Assembly (NCBI RefSeq): GCF_007995055.1
Contig: NZ_VOQQ01000001.1
Location: 806,001-870,000 of the forward strand
Direction: 5' to 3'
Source: Sphingosinicella ginsenosidimutans
GTDB taxonomy: Bacteria > Pseudomonadota > Alphaproteobacteria > Sphingomonadales > Sphingomonadaceae
DNA length: 64,000 bases
Under the pieces are notes generated by a model that saw nothing but the letters and a program-made list of their open reading frames with translations, did no database searches and was not told the origin of the DNA. This document shows, piece by piece, positions 1 to 8,430 of the stretch. How positions within the stretch are numbered: position 1 is the stretch's first letter; every line of letters begins with the position of its first letter. The position numbers and the translations under genes are program-made.

Positions 1-1371
1 AAATCCTATTTCTTCGTCGGCATCGGCGGCAGCGGGATGCTGCCGCTCGCGCTGATCGTGCAGGGGCGCGGCGCTGCCGTCGCCGGATCGGACCGGACGC
101 TCGACCAGGGCCGGCTCGCGCCGAAGTTCGAGTTCCTGCGACAACGCGGAATCGATCTCTTCCCCCAAGACGGCAGCGGCCTCACCGGCGCCGACCAGAT
201 CGTCGTCGCCTCCGCCGCGGTCGAGGAGACCGTGCCCGACATCGTCCGGGCGAAGGCGATCGGCGCGCAGCGCCTGTCGCGTCCCCAATTGCTCGCGGAC
301 CTGTTCAACGGCGCGGCGCTTCCAATCGCGGTCGGCGGCACCAGCGGCAAATCGACCGTCACCGGGATGATCGGCTGGATCCTCCACAGCTGTGGGCGCG
401 ATCCCACCGTGATGAACGGCGCGGTGATGAAGAATTTCGTTTCCGCGCAGGCTCCGTTCGCAAGCGCGCTGGTCGGCAACGGCGATGCCTTCGTCAGCGA
501 AGTGGACGAAAGCGACGGATCGATCGCGCTCTATCGCCCGAAGATCGCGGTCCTCAACAACATCACGCTCGATCACAAGAGCCTGGACGAGCTTCGCCGC
601 CTGTTCGGCGACTTCGCGATGAAGGCGGAAACGGTCGTGCTCAATCTCGACGATGACGAGACCCGGCTGCTCGCGGCGGCGTTGCCGGCGCAGAAGCTCG
701 CCACCTATTCGTTCGAGGACGAGAGCGCGGGCCTGGTCGGATCGGACGTCGCCGAGGAGCCCTGGGCCATTTCGTTCAAGGCCAATGGAGTCCCCGTCCG
801 CCTTCGGATACCCGGCCGCCACAATGCCGAAAATGCGCTCGCCGCGCTCGCCGCCGCCCGCGCCGCCGGTATCACTCTGGAGGAGGCCGCGGCGGCGCTG
901 GCCGGCTTCACCGGTCTCAGGCGCCGCTTCGAGAAGGTCGGCGAGGCGGATGGCGTCACCGTGATCGACGATTTCGGGCACAATCCAGACAAGATCGCCG
1001 CCACGTTGCGGACGCTCCACGCCTTTCCCGGGCGGCTGCTCGTCCTCTTCCAGCCGCACGGCTACGGGCCGCTGAAGACGATGAAGGACGAGCTGATCGC
1101 GACCTTCGCGGCCGGACTCGCGCCGGGCGACCTGCTCGTCCTCACCGCTCCGGTCTATTATGGGGGCACGACCGATCGAAGCGTGGGGAGCGCCGACATC
1201 GTCGCCGGCGTCAGCGAACGCGGCCGCGATGCCGAGCATATTCCCGATCGCGCTGAGGCCGCACGCCGCCTGACCGCCCTCGCCCGCCCCGGCGACCGCA
1301 TCGTCGTCATGGGCGCGCGCGACGATACGCTGACCCAGCTCGCGGAGGAGATGGTGGCCGCGCTCGGCTAG
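1..1371 (+). CDS. Mur ligase family protein (MurC/Mpl-like), 5'-truncated
   Basis: An ATP-dependent Mur-type amino-acid ligase; it probably joins an amino acid or peptide to a UDP-muramic acid or related carrier in the cytoplasm. The reading frame is open from base 1, and the glycine-rich nucleotide motif GIGGSGM begins at about the eighth visible residue, so only the first few codons lie outside the window. The ATP P-loop reads [12 protein letters not shown], followed by the central-domain stretch [12 protein letters not shown] and a C-terminal domain with [10 protein letters not shown]. Canonical MurC has GTHGKTTT at the P-loop, so this is a divergent member. It is not in a division/cell-wall (dcw) cluster. 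Family is certain; the substrate is not. Confidence 0.8.
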   Translation, partial: KSYFFVGIGGSGMLPLALIVQGRGAAVAGSDRTLDQGRLAPKFEFLRQRGIDLFPQDGSGLTGADQIVVASAAVEETVPDIVRAKAIGAQRLSRPQLLADLFNGAALPIAVGGTSGKSTVTGMIGWILHSCGRDPTVMNGAVMKNFVSAQAPFASALVGNGDAFVSEVDESDGSIALYRPKIAVLNNITLDHKSLDELRRLFGDFAMKAETVVLNLDDDETRLLAAALPAQKLATYSFEDESAGLVGSDVAEEPWAISFKANGVPVRLRIPGRHNAENALAALAAARAAGITLEEAAAALAGFTGLRRRFEKVGEADGVTVIDDFGHNPDKIAATLRTLHAFPGRLLVLFQPHGYGPLKTMKDELIATFAAGLAPGDLLVLTAPVYYGGTTDRSVGSADIVAGVSERGRDAEHIPDRAEAARRLTALARPGDRIVVMGARDDTLTQLAEEMVAALG

Positions 1372-1401
1372 AGCGCGGCGCCACCTGGCCTGGCGGCCAG
1401 A

Positions 1402-1950
1402 TCAGCCGGCGACCGTCATATCCACCTTCTCCACCCATTCGGGGAAGAAGGCCGGCTCGCGGTTCGACCAGCCGGGGGCGGTCGCCGCGGCCTCGCTGAT
1501 CGATTGCAGCAGGATGCGGCGGCGATCGGGATGGAGGTGCGGAAGCGCCGCCGCGGCGCAGAAGGCGCCCGGAAGCCACGGGCGCACGCTGGCGCCGATC
1601 AGCCGTTCATAGAGGAACCGATAGGAGGCGAAGCAGGGAAGCCGATCCTGGCCCAGATCGAACGCCGTCATCGTGATGAGCGGCGTCATCAGCGGCTCCA
1701 TCGCGTCGAGACCGCTGTCGTCGGGGATGAAGGCGCGGATCTGGTCGAGCCGGCCATAGACGCGCTGCTGGGCACGGATCCCCGCCGCCTCGCCCGGATC
1801 GCGCGACCAGCGCTTCACCGGATCGCGCCGGCCGAGCCCGATATCGAGCGCCCGACGGATGTAGCGCTGCGTGCCTTTGGAAAAGCCCGCAAATTCCTTC
1901 ATCTCGGCCAGAGCCGCCGCTCCGCTGGCGGGCCGAGTCCTCGTACTCAT
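1402..1950 (-). CDS. conserved hypothetical protein (182 aa)
   Basis: I do not recognise a family. The start MSTRTRP at 1950 is chosen because AAGGAG lies about 8 bases upstream; an in-frame ATG further out lacks such a site. There is no signal peptide or membrane segment. The middle holds a run of aromatic and acidic residues (DLGQDRLPCFASYRFLYERL), and the sequence reads as a compact helical cytoplasmic protein. It is convergent with the Mur ligase, with only 30 bp between the two stops, and divergent from the LytS kinase downstream. Coding is supported by the ribosome binding site and by the whole frame being open with typical GC3 bias. Confidence 0.65.
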   Translation of the reverse strand: MSTRTRPASGAAALAEMKEFAGFSKGTQRYIRRALDIGLGRRDPVKRWSRDPGEAAGIRAQQRVYGRLDQIRAFIPDDSGLDAMEPLMTPLITMTAFDLGQDRLPCFASYRFLYERLIGASVRPWLPGAFCAAAALPHLHPDRRRILLQSISEAAATAPGWSNREPAFFPEWVEKVDMTVAG

Positions 1951-2422
1951 GGTCCCACACTCCTTTTGCCCAAGCGTGGGATTACGCCCCAACGGCTGAA
2001 AAAGCCGTTAACCAAATCCCCGCCTCCCGTTCAGAAATGAATCACGGTTCGAATCCGCCTGCAACGGCAAAACCGGGTCGTTCGTCGCAGCAAGGCGGGG
2101 GTGTCGCCGCGCGGCCACAGCGCGCCGCGCCGCTTTCGGCGGAAAAGGCCGGCGCTTGCGGCCGCGAAACGAGCCGGCGCCTTCCAAAAGAGTTGTGGAA
2201 AAAGCGCTGGCGGCGATGGCGCGGACCCGTGCTAGACCTGTGCGGGTGAGCGAATCCGGGGACAAGGGCCGCCACGCGGGGGGCAGGATGCCGGCACTGG
2301 GGGCCGCCGATTCGCTCGGCTATCGCCGCGCCCTGTCCGGATTTTCGACCAAGGCGGACAAGTCTTCGGCGAATGATCCGCCCGTGCGGGTTTTTTTCGA
2401 AGCGACCGGGCTAACAGGGGGC
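1951..2422. other. intergenic region between divergent genes
   Basis: A 472-bp gap upstream of the LytS kinase. It contains a short inverted repeat at 1991-2009 (AACGGCT, loop GAAAA, AGCCGTT), and a GCTAGACC at about 2232 that fits the alphaproteobacterial -10 pattern GCTANAWC in seven of eight positions. An in-frame extension of the kinase begins at 2156 but looks like untranslated leader. No further gene is visible. Confidence 0.5.
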
Positions 2423-3580
2423 ATGGACGAAAGCGCGCATCCCGGCGGCGCCGGCCGGCGGCTGCCGGATCTCGGCATCGCGATCAAATCCAGCATCGCC
2501 TTCTGGCTTGTCTACCTGGTCCTCATCACCACGCGCGCGTTCATCCTCCAATTTCCCGATTTCTGGGCCATGTTCGGGCGGCGGCTGTTCCTGATCGTCA
2601 TCGGCGCCGCGATCACCCTGCTCGTCTATCTCGCGCTCGCGCCGTTCCGGAACTCCACCCTCAACGTGAAGTCGATCGCCGCGGGCCTGTTGTGCCTGCC
2701 CGCGTCGATCCTGTTCGCGGCGTGCAACTATGCCGTCTTCTATCTCTATGCGCCGCTTGGCGCCGCGCGCCACGACACGTCCATGGACGGCATGGGCTGG
2801 GGCCCGGTCGAGATGGCGGTGCGAACCATCCTCGATACGTCGCTCAGCTGGTATTTTCTCTACGCCGCCTGGGCCGCTTTCTATGTCGCCAACAGCTATG
2901 CCCGGCAGCTGCGCGAGGCCGATCGCCGGGCGGGCGCACTTGCCCGCGAGACGCAGGAGGCGCAGCTGCGGGCGCTTCGATACCAGATCAACCCGCATTT
3001 CCTCTTCAACACCCTGAACTCGCTGTCCTCGCTGATCCTCGCGCAGAAGACCGACGTCGCCGAGCGGATGCTCATGAACCTTTCCACCTTCTTCCGTGCC
3101 ACCTTGTCGGCCGATCCGACCGCCGACGTGCCCCTGGAAGAGGAGATCAAGCTCCAGCGCCTCTATCTCGATATCGAGCAGATCCGCTTTCCCAAGCGGC
3201 TCCACGTCGAAGTCGACGTGCCGGAGCCGCTGATGGGCGCTCATGTTCCGATCCTGATCCTCCAGCCCGTCGTCGAGAATGCGGTCAAATATGGCGTCGC
3301 CAGGTCCCGCAAGCCGGTGACGGTTCGGATCTCGGCTTACGAAGATGCCGGCCGGCTGCACATCAAGGTCAAGGATGATGGCGAGGCTGCCCGAGCGGCC
3401 GGAGATGAGGAGGATGACGGCGAAGGAGGCGCGGAGGCAGGCGGCACCGGGGTCGGCCTGCGCAACGTGACCGAACGCCTGAAGACCCGCTTCGGGACGC
3501 GCGCCGGCGTGATGCACGGCCCCGATCCGGAAGGCGGTTATACCGTTCACCTCTCGATGCCGGCGGTGCGCGATGACTGA
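2423..3580 (+). CDS. LytS-type membrane sensor histidine kinase
   Basis: Sensor kinase of the His_kinase/YehU class. About four hydrophobic segments fill residues 20-160. A short coiled linker follows, then the phosphoacceptor motif RYQINPHFLFNTLNSLSSLI with His192, and a C-terminal ATPase domain with N-box QPVVENAVKYG and G-box GTGVGLRN. The start at 2423 has AGGGGG just upstream; the frame is open back to 2156 but that part has no domain. It overlaps its response regulator by 8 bases (ATGACTGA), so the two are cotranslated partners. The signal is unknown. A paralogous pair lies at 52.8-54.8 kb. The acidic insert EEDDGEGGAEAGG just before the G-box is unusual. Confidence 0.9.
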   Translation: MDESAHPGGAGRRLPDLGIAIKSSIAFWLVYLVLITTRAFILQFPDFWAMFGRRLFLIVIGAAITLLVYLALAPFRNSTLNVKSIAAGLLCLPASILFAACNYAVFYLYAPLGAARHDTSMDGMGWGPVEMAVRTILDTSLSWYFLYAAWAAFYVANSYARQLREADRRAGALARETQEAQLRALRYQINPHFLFNTLNSLSSLILAQKTDVAERMLMNLSTFFRATLSADPTADVPLEEEIKLQRLYLDIEQIRFPKRLHVEVDVPEPLMGAHVPILILQPVVENAVKYGVARSRKPVTVRISAYEDAGRLHIKVKDDGEAARAAGDEEDDGEGGAEAGGTGVGLRNVTERLKTRFGTRAGVMHGPDPEGGYTVHLSMPAVRDD

Positions 3581-4313
3581 TCCGCTCAATATCCTGATCG
3601 TCGACGACGAGCCGCTCGCGATCGATCGCCTGCGACTCCTGCTGGAGCCGATGGCGGGCGTCGCCATTTCCGGGGAGGCGGGCGACGGCGAGACCGCGCT
3701 GGATCTCGCCGGACGGCTGTCGCCCGATCTCGTCCTGCTCGATATCGCAATGCCGGGGATGGACGGGATCGACGTCGCCCGAGCGCTCGCCGAATCGGGC
3801 GCCGATACGGCGATCGTCTTCGTCACCGCGTTCGACAATTTCGCGGTGGCGGCCTTCGACGTCGCGGCGGTCGATTATCTGATGAAGCCCGTCCAGGGCG
3901 ATCGGCTGGAGCGGGCGCTCGCCCGGGCGCGGCTCCACCTCGCCGGCGAGCGCCGCGCCGCCGTGCCCCGCCCGCCGAGCGCGCATGTCGAGGAATTCTG
4001 GGTGCCCGATCTCACCGGGCTGGTGCGGATCAGCGCCGCCGATATCGAACGGGTGACGGCCGAGCGGGACTATATGCGGCTCCACGTCGGGCGGCGCTCC
4101 TGGCTTATCCATCGAACCATCGCCAAGCTCGAGCAGGAGCTCGATCCGAAGCGCTTCATCCGCGTCCATCGCTCGGTGATCCTGCGTCGCGACACGATTG
4201 CCGGCCTGAGCCGCGATGAGGCAGGCCATTGGTGCGCGCGCCTCACCGACGGCGCCGAACAGCGTATCGGCCGCTCCTATGTCGAGGAGATCAAGCGCTT
4301 CGCGGGGCGCTAG
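3573..4313 (+). CDS. LytTR-family response regulator
   Basis: DNA-binding response regulator, 246 aa. The receiver domain (about 1-120) has acidic pocket DDEP, phosphoacceptor Asp57 in LLDIAMPG and the conserved lysine in YLMKPV. A LytTR DNA-binding domain (about 145-245) contains AERDYMRLHVG and RFIRVHRSVILRRD. It is cotranscribed with the preceding kinase, whose stop codon it overlaps, and is followed by a hairpin terminator. The expected role is activation of a small target set through paired direct repeats, but no such site is obvious nearby. Confidence 0.92.
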   Translation: MTDPLNILIVDDEPLAIDRLRLLLEPMAGVAISGEAGDGETALDLAGRLSPDLVLLDIAMPGMDGIDVARALAESGADTAIVFVTAFDNFAVAAFDVAAVDYLMKPVQGDRLERALARARLHLAGERRAAVPRPPSAHVEEFWVPDLTGLVRISAADIERVTAERDYMRLHVGRRSWLIHRTIAKLEQELDPKRFIRVHRSVILRRDTIAGLSRDEAGHWCARLTDGAEQRIGRSYVEEIKRFAGR

Positions 4314-4328
4314 GCCATCCCGCGAAAT

Positions 4329-4359
4329 GGGAGGCGACGGCGGGGCACCATCGCCTCCC
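4329..4359 (+). terminator. hairpin terminator after LytTR operon
   Basis: Perfect 9-bp stem GGGAGGCGA / TCGCCTCCC with a 13-base loop, 16 bases after the regulator stop codon. There is no clear T run, as is common in this genome. The remaining ~250 bp to the next gene shows no supported feature. Confidence 0.55.
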
Positions 4360-4611
4360 GACGGACGAGCCGGCCACGCGGTGGGCTTGTTGGCGGCCGG
4401 GCTCGAACTGCGTGAGCGAAACTGCCGCAACATTCGCCTCCATGGGTGCGCCGTTCGACGAAGCGCGGCCACGCCTCGACAAGGGACGCGCGGCGGCAAG
4501 GATCGCGGCGATGGCTGTCCCTGATCGGGACGCGCCGAAATCCGGGCGCGCACGCGCCCGCGGATCGGCCTATCGGGCGGGTTCGGAGCCTTTCGGGCGG
4601 GGACAGGACGC

Positions 4612-5529
4612 ATGGCCAAGGGCCGCATCGGCGAGGCATTGGGAGGCAGGCTGGCGCGCCCGGGCGCGTTGCTCGCGCTCGCCCTCTCCAGCGTGTCGTG
4701 CGTGCCGATGGCGGCGCAGTCCCCTCTCTCGGTGACGGCCGCGCCGCCGGCGCCGGCCGGGTCGGCTCCACGGGCGGATCTGCCGCGGCCAGTGCCCTTC
4801 ACGCCCGTCGCCGCGGCGCTGCACCCCGCCGCCGCCTACACCTTCGAGGCCGACAGCCCGATCGATGCGCTGCGCGCCCGCGACTGCCTTGCCCAGGCGG
4901 TCTATTATGAAGCGCGCTCGGAGAGCGAGGACGGGCAGCGCGCGGTCGCGCAGGTGGTGCTGAACCGCGTCCGCCATCCGGCCTTTCCGAACAGCGTCTG
5001 CGGCGTCGTCTATCAGGGGCCGATGCGCGTCGGGGGCGGCTGCCAGTTCACCTTCACCTGCGACGGATCGCTGGCGACGGCGCCGGCGGGAGAGGCGTGG
5101 ATCCGGGCGCGCCGCATCGCCGACGAGGCGCTCGCCGGCCGCGTCTTCGCTCCGGTCGGCCTCGCCACCCATTATCACGCCAATTACGTCTATCCCGCCT
5201 GGGCGCCGCGCATGATCCCGCTCGCCGCGATCGGCTTGCACGATTTCTATCGGCTGCCCGGCCCGACGGGGGACGCGCGCGCCTTCACCGTCGCCTATGT
5301 CGGCCACGAGCCGATGCCGCGCCCCGCCGCCTTCACGCCGAGGCAGAGCGCCGCCTCGGACGGACTGGCGCCGCTCTTCGCGCCCGCCGCCGCGCCCGCC
5401 CCCGTCCGATCGATCCCTGCCGCGGTCGCCGACGCCGCGCCGGCGCCGGTCTCCACGATCCGGCCCGAATATCAGAACAGCGGCCAGTGGCGCGCCGACG
5501 CGCCGCCCGCGATCACCGGGGCGCGCTAG
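4612..5529 (+). CDS. SleB-family cell wall hydrolase
   Basis: Exported 305-aa protein of the Hydrolase_2 (SleB) family, which cleaves peptidoglycan. An N-terminal hydrophobic segment (about residues 16-35, LLALALSSVSC) acts as a signal. Its Cys31 does not fit a strict lipobox, so lipoprotein status is doubtful. The catalytic domain spans about 85-235, with family motifs CLAQAVYYEARSE, VVLNRVRHPAFP, CQFTFTCDG and ATHYHANYVYPAW. The tail (about 240-305) is Ala/Pro-rich and probably disordered. Start ATG 4612 has AGGAC upstream. It stands alone between the LytTR operon and the convergent polyketide operon. Confidence 0.9.
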   Translation: MAKGRIGEALGGRLARPGALLALALSSVSCVPMAAQSPLSVTAAPPAPAGSAPRADLPRPVPFTPVAAALHPAAAYTFEADSPIDALRARDCLAQAVYYEARSESEDGQRAVAQVVLNRVRHPAFPNSVCGVVYQGPMRVGGGCQFTFTCDGSLATAPAGEAWIRARRIADEALAGRVFAPVGLATHYHANYVYPAWAPRMIPLAAIGLHDFYRLPGPTGDARAFTVAYVGHEPMPRPAAFTPRQSAASDGLAPLFAPAAAPAPVRSIPAAVADAAPAPVSTIRPEYQNSGQWRADAPPAITGAR

Positions 5530-6593
5530 CCGATCCGGGTCAACCGCGCGGCTGTCGCGGCAACCCCCGGCACCGCCGCAAGCGTCATCATCGGCCCTCG
5601 CCCGAACCTGTGCTCGGCCAGGTGCCGAAGCAGCTCGGCAACGCGAACCGGCCGTGCGGCACGGCGTGCGAAGCCGGCCTGAAAATCGGCCTCGCCCCGA
5701 AGGAACGAGTCGGCGGCGGCCATCCCGCTGGTCAGCGCGATCGCGATCCCGTCGCCGGCAAGGCTGGCGATCACGGCGGCCTGGTCGCCGACGCGATAAC
5801 GGTCCGCTTCGCCGGTCTTCGCGCGCCAGCCATAGGGCACGCCGGCGATCGCGTCCCATCTCCCGGGAAGCGTATCGCCGATGCGGTCGATCAGCAGCGG
5901 CGCTTCGCGCGCCAGCGAGCGGACCAGCGCCGCCGGGCCGCCGGACGCGCTCATCCGCCCGCGCGCGACGCTGAGGCAGAGATTCGCCGTCCCGTCCTCC
6001 TGCAGCAGCAGCCCGCAATAGCCACCATCGAACAAATGCAGCTCGATCGTGCCATCGAGCGCCATCGCCAGCCCGGCGCGGCCCGGAAGGGCGGCGCGCA
6101 GGCCGACCGAGACGGGCCGATCGCCGATATCGCGTTCGGCGCCGCGCAACTCGTGCTTTCCGGTCGCGAGGAACAGGGCATCGCCGGCCAGCTCCTCGTT
6201 GCCGTCGAGCCGGACCCGATTGCCGGAGACCGCCCGCGCGGTGCGCCCGCGCAGCACCGATGCGCCGGCGGCCTCGGCGAGGCCGAGCAAGGCGGCATCG
6301 AGCGTGCGGCGCGACAGGCCGGCCGCTTCATGGGGCAGCCGCGCCTCGACGATCCGCCTGCCCGCCACCAGCCGCAGCCGGTGGATCGGCCGGGCGCCGA
6401 GGCTGTGCGGATCGAGGCCCAGCTTGCCGAGCGCCGCGATCGCGTCCCAGCCGAGGAAGCCGCCGCAGACCGGATCGTGCGGGCCGCGGCTGCGTTCGAT
6501 CACCACCGGCATGGCGCCGGCGCGGGCGAGCACGGTCGCGGTGGCCGCGCCCGCCGGCCCGCCGCCGACGATCAGCGCCGACGTTCGATGCAC
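5526..6593 (-). CDS. FAD-dependent oxidoreductase of type III PKS operon
   Basis: A 355-aa flavoprotein of the geranylgeranyl reductase/aromatic hydroxylase superfamily. The FAD-binding Rossmann motif ALIVGGGPAGAATATVLARAG is at the extreme N terminus, and the second FAD motif (GDQAAVIASLAGDGIAIALTSG) is near residue 280. The GTG start at 6593 puts the Rossmann strand immediately after the start and gives a 22-base overlap with the methyltransferase stop, so the genes are translationally linked. In the Streptomyces srsABC phenolic-lipid pathway the third enzyme is a flavin hydroxylase; by position and fold this protein is the likely equivalent, oxidising the methylated polyketide ring. Reductase activity on an alkyl chain is the alternative. 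Confidence 0.82.
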   Translation of the reverse strand: MHRTSALIVGGGPAGAATATVLARAGAMPVVIERSRGPHDPVCGGFLGWDAIAALGKLGLDPHSLGARPIHRLRLVAGRRIVEARLPHEAAGLSRRTLDAALLGLAEAAGASVLRGRTARAVSGNRVRLDGNEELAGDALFLATGKHELRGAERDIGDRPVSVGLRAALPGRAGLAMALDGTIELHLFDGGYCGLLLQEDGTANLCLSVARGRMSASGGPAALVRSLAREAPLLIDRIGDTLPGRWDAIAGVPYGWRAKTGEADRYRVGDQAAVIASLAGDGIAIALTSGMAAADSFLRGEADFQAGFARRAARPVRVAELLRHLAEHRFGRGPMMTLAAVPGVAATAARLTRIG

Positions 6594-7267
6594 AGTCGAA
6601 AGGGGAATCGGCGCACGATTTTCGCCGTGCCCTCGGAAAGCCCCGCGGCGTCCAGGATCGCGCGCCAGTCGTCCGGGCGGAAGGAGCGTGCGATCGACGT
6701 CTGCCCGTCTTCGCGGACGATCCGATGCGCGCCGATCACCCGCGCGAGCAGGCCGAAGCCGTAATAGGAAAAGCGCAGCCGGTGCAGGTCGTTGACCTGC
6801 CACCCCTGTTCCGCCTCCGCCTCCATGAAGCGAAGGAAGGCGTCGAGCTCGCCGTCGCTCATATGATGGGCGACGAGGCTGGAAATGACGAAATCGAACG
6901 GCCCCGGCACGTCGCGATAGTCGCCGGTGCGATAGTCGATCGGCATTCCCGGAGGCGTCGCCGATCGCGCCACCGCCGCGCTGTTGGGATTGAGATCGAC
7001 GCCGACGAGATCGACCGCGATATTGCGACGCCGCGCCCATTTCGCGATCGCGCGCAGCATGTCGCCCTGGCCGAAGCCGACATCCAGCAAGCGCAAGGCC
7101 GGCAGCGTCCCGGCGACCTCGTCGAGCCAGGCGATCGTCGCATGATGGGTGAAGGTCCAGGCGTTGACCCGGGCGAGGTCGCTGAGCACCGCCGCGTAGA
7201 TCGCCGGATCGAGGTCCGGATCGTCCATCTGCTCGTCCCGGCGGATTCGCCGGGAAAGGTCGATCAT
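6572..7267 (-). CDS. SAM-dependent methyltransferase of type III PKS operon
   Basis: Class I methyltransferase, 231 aa. The SAM-binding motif I is RLLDVGFGQGDML (around residue 60), with acidic residue GVDLNPNS on strand 2 and DFVISSLVAHHMSD at motif IV. It overlaps the upstream polyketide synthase by 4 bases (ATGA) and the downstream oxidoreductase by 22, so the three genes form one tightly coupled operon. The probable role is O- or C-methylation of the polyketide product. No membrane segment or signal peptide is visible. Confidence 0.88.
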   Translation of the reverse strand: MIDLSRRIRRDEQMDDPDLDPAIYAAVLSDLARVNAWTFTHHATIAWLDEVAGTLPALRLLDVGFGQGDMLRAIAKWARRRNIAVDLVGVDLNPNSAAVARSATPPGMPIDYRTGDYRDVPGPFDFVISSLVAHHMSDGELDAFLRFMEAEAEQGWQVNDLHRLRFSYYGFGLLARVIGAHRIVREDGQTSIARSFRPDDWRAILDAAGLSEGTAKIVRRFPFRLCIERRR

Positions 7268-8328
7268 TGCGCCCTCTGGAAGTGGAAGCCCTCCGCGGCC
7301 AGGCCCGGTCCGAAGGCGATGGCGACGCCCTTGTCGACGCCGGGCCGCGCCATCAGCTCGTCGAGCACGAACATCAGCGTCGCCGACGACATGTTGCCGC
7401 AGCGCGCCAGGATATCGCGCGATGCGGACAGCGCGCCCTGCGGCAGCTCCAGCCCCTTCTCGACTGCATCGAGGATCGAGCGGCCGCCGGCATGGACGGC
7501 CCAGCTGTCGATCTCCTCGGGCGCCCAGCCATTGTGGAGCAAAGCGCGCACTTCGGGCCGCTCGAGCGCGTGCTGGATTCGGTGCGGCACCTCGCCCGAC
7601 AATGTCATCTCGAACCCGGTGTCGCCGATCTTCCACTGGATGAGCTCGGCCGATTCCTCCAGGGCGCGCGAGAAGAGGTGGCTCATCTCGAACCCGCGCG
7701 GCTCGGCGGTGACGAGTGCCGCGGCCGCGCCATCGCTGAACTGGAGCATGGCAAGGAGCTGTTCGAGCGCCTGCGTCTTCTGGAGATGAAGCGTGCACAA
7801 TTCGATCGCGACGGTCAGCACCCGCGCGTCCGGATCGGATCGGACGATGTGGAAGGCGGTCCTCAGCGCGCAGACGGCGGCGTAGCACCCCATGAAGCCG
7901 ACCGCCGTCCGCTCGACATTGTCGAGCCCGAGCGCGCGGGCGATGATCTGGTCGATTCCCGGGGCGACGAAGCCGGTGCAGCTCGCCACCACAAGATGGG
8001 TCACCCCGTCGAGCGCGATCTTCTCGCGGAGCCCCTCGATCGCCCCGAGCGCGAGCTTCGGCGCTTCCTCGGCATAGCAGCGCATCCGCGTCGCAGTGCT
8101 TGGCCACGCGTGATAGAAGCCGCCCGGCCGATCATGTGGCTGTCCCTCCGGAGGCGCCAGCACCGACCAGCGATGATCGATCCCCGAGCGGTCCGCCATG
8201 CGAATGAAGAGCTTTCGCATCCGCGGGTCCTCGACCTGGCTCTCGGCCCAGTCGATGAAGAGGCGATGGACGTCATGCCCCGGGGTCCTGCCGGCGAGGG
8301 CATTGATGTAGGCGCGCCGCTCGACCAC
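7264..8328 (-). CDS. type III polyketide synthase
   Basis: Chalcone/stilbene-synthase-like enzyme of 354 aa that extends an acyl-CoA starter with malonyl units to make an alkylpyrone, alkylresorcinol or similar ring. The whole catalytic triad is visible: Cys148 in VGFMGCYAA, His279 in WAVHAGG and Asn312 in RCGNMSSATL. The thiolase fold is complete and of normal length. The start is GTG at 8328 with AAGGAG six bases upstream. It is the first gene of a three-gene operon with a methyltransferase and a flavoprotein. The starter unit cannot be deduced; a fatty acyl chain is most likely in this bacterial subfamily. Confidence 0.93.
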   Translation of the reverse strand: MVERRAYINALAGRTPGHDVHRLFIDWAESQVEDPRMRKLFIRMADRSGIDHRWSVLAPPEGQPHDRPGGFYHAWPSTATRMRCYAEEAPKLALGAIEGLREKIALDGVTHLVVASCTGFVAPGIDQIIARALGLDNVERTAVGFMGCYAAVCALRTAFHIVRSDPDARVLTVAIELCTLHLQKTQALEQLLAMLQFSDGAAAALVTAEPRGFEMSHLFSRALEESAELIQWKIGDTGFEMTLSGEVPHRIQHALERPEVRALLHNGWAPEEIDSWAVHAGGRSILDAVEKGLELPQGALSASRDILARCGNMSSATLMFVLDELMARPGVDKGVAIAFGPGLAAEGFHFQRAQ

Positions 8329-8430
8329 TTGGGTCTCCTTCCCGGTTCCGTTGGAAACGGCCTCGGCCGCGCAACGCCCTTGTTGAACACGCCCAGCTTT
8401 ACCGGAGCTGACCGGGCGGCACCAGCGGCG

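Noticed and set aside
2040..2062. tRNA T-arm-like GGTTCGAATCC
   Set aside because: Only two or three of the five stem pairs form, and no anticodon or acceptor arm lies on either side.
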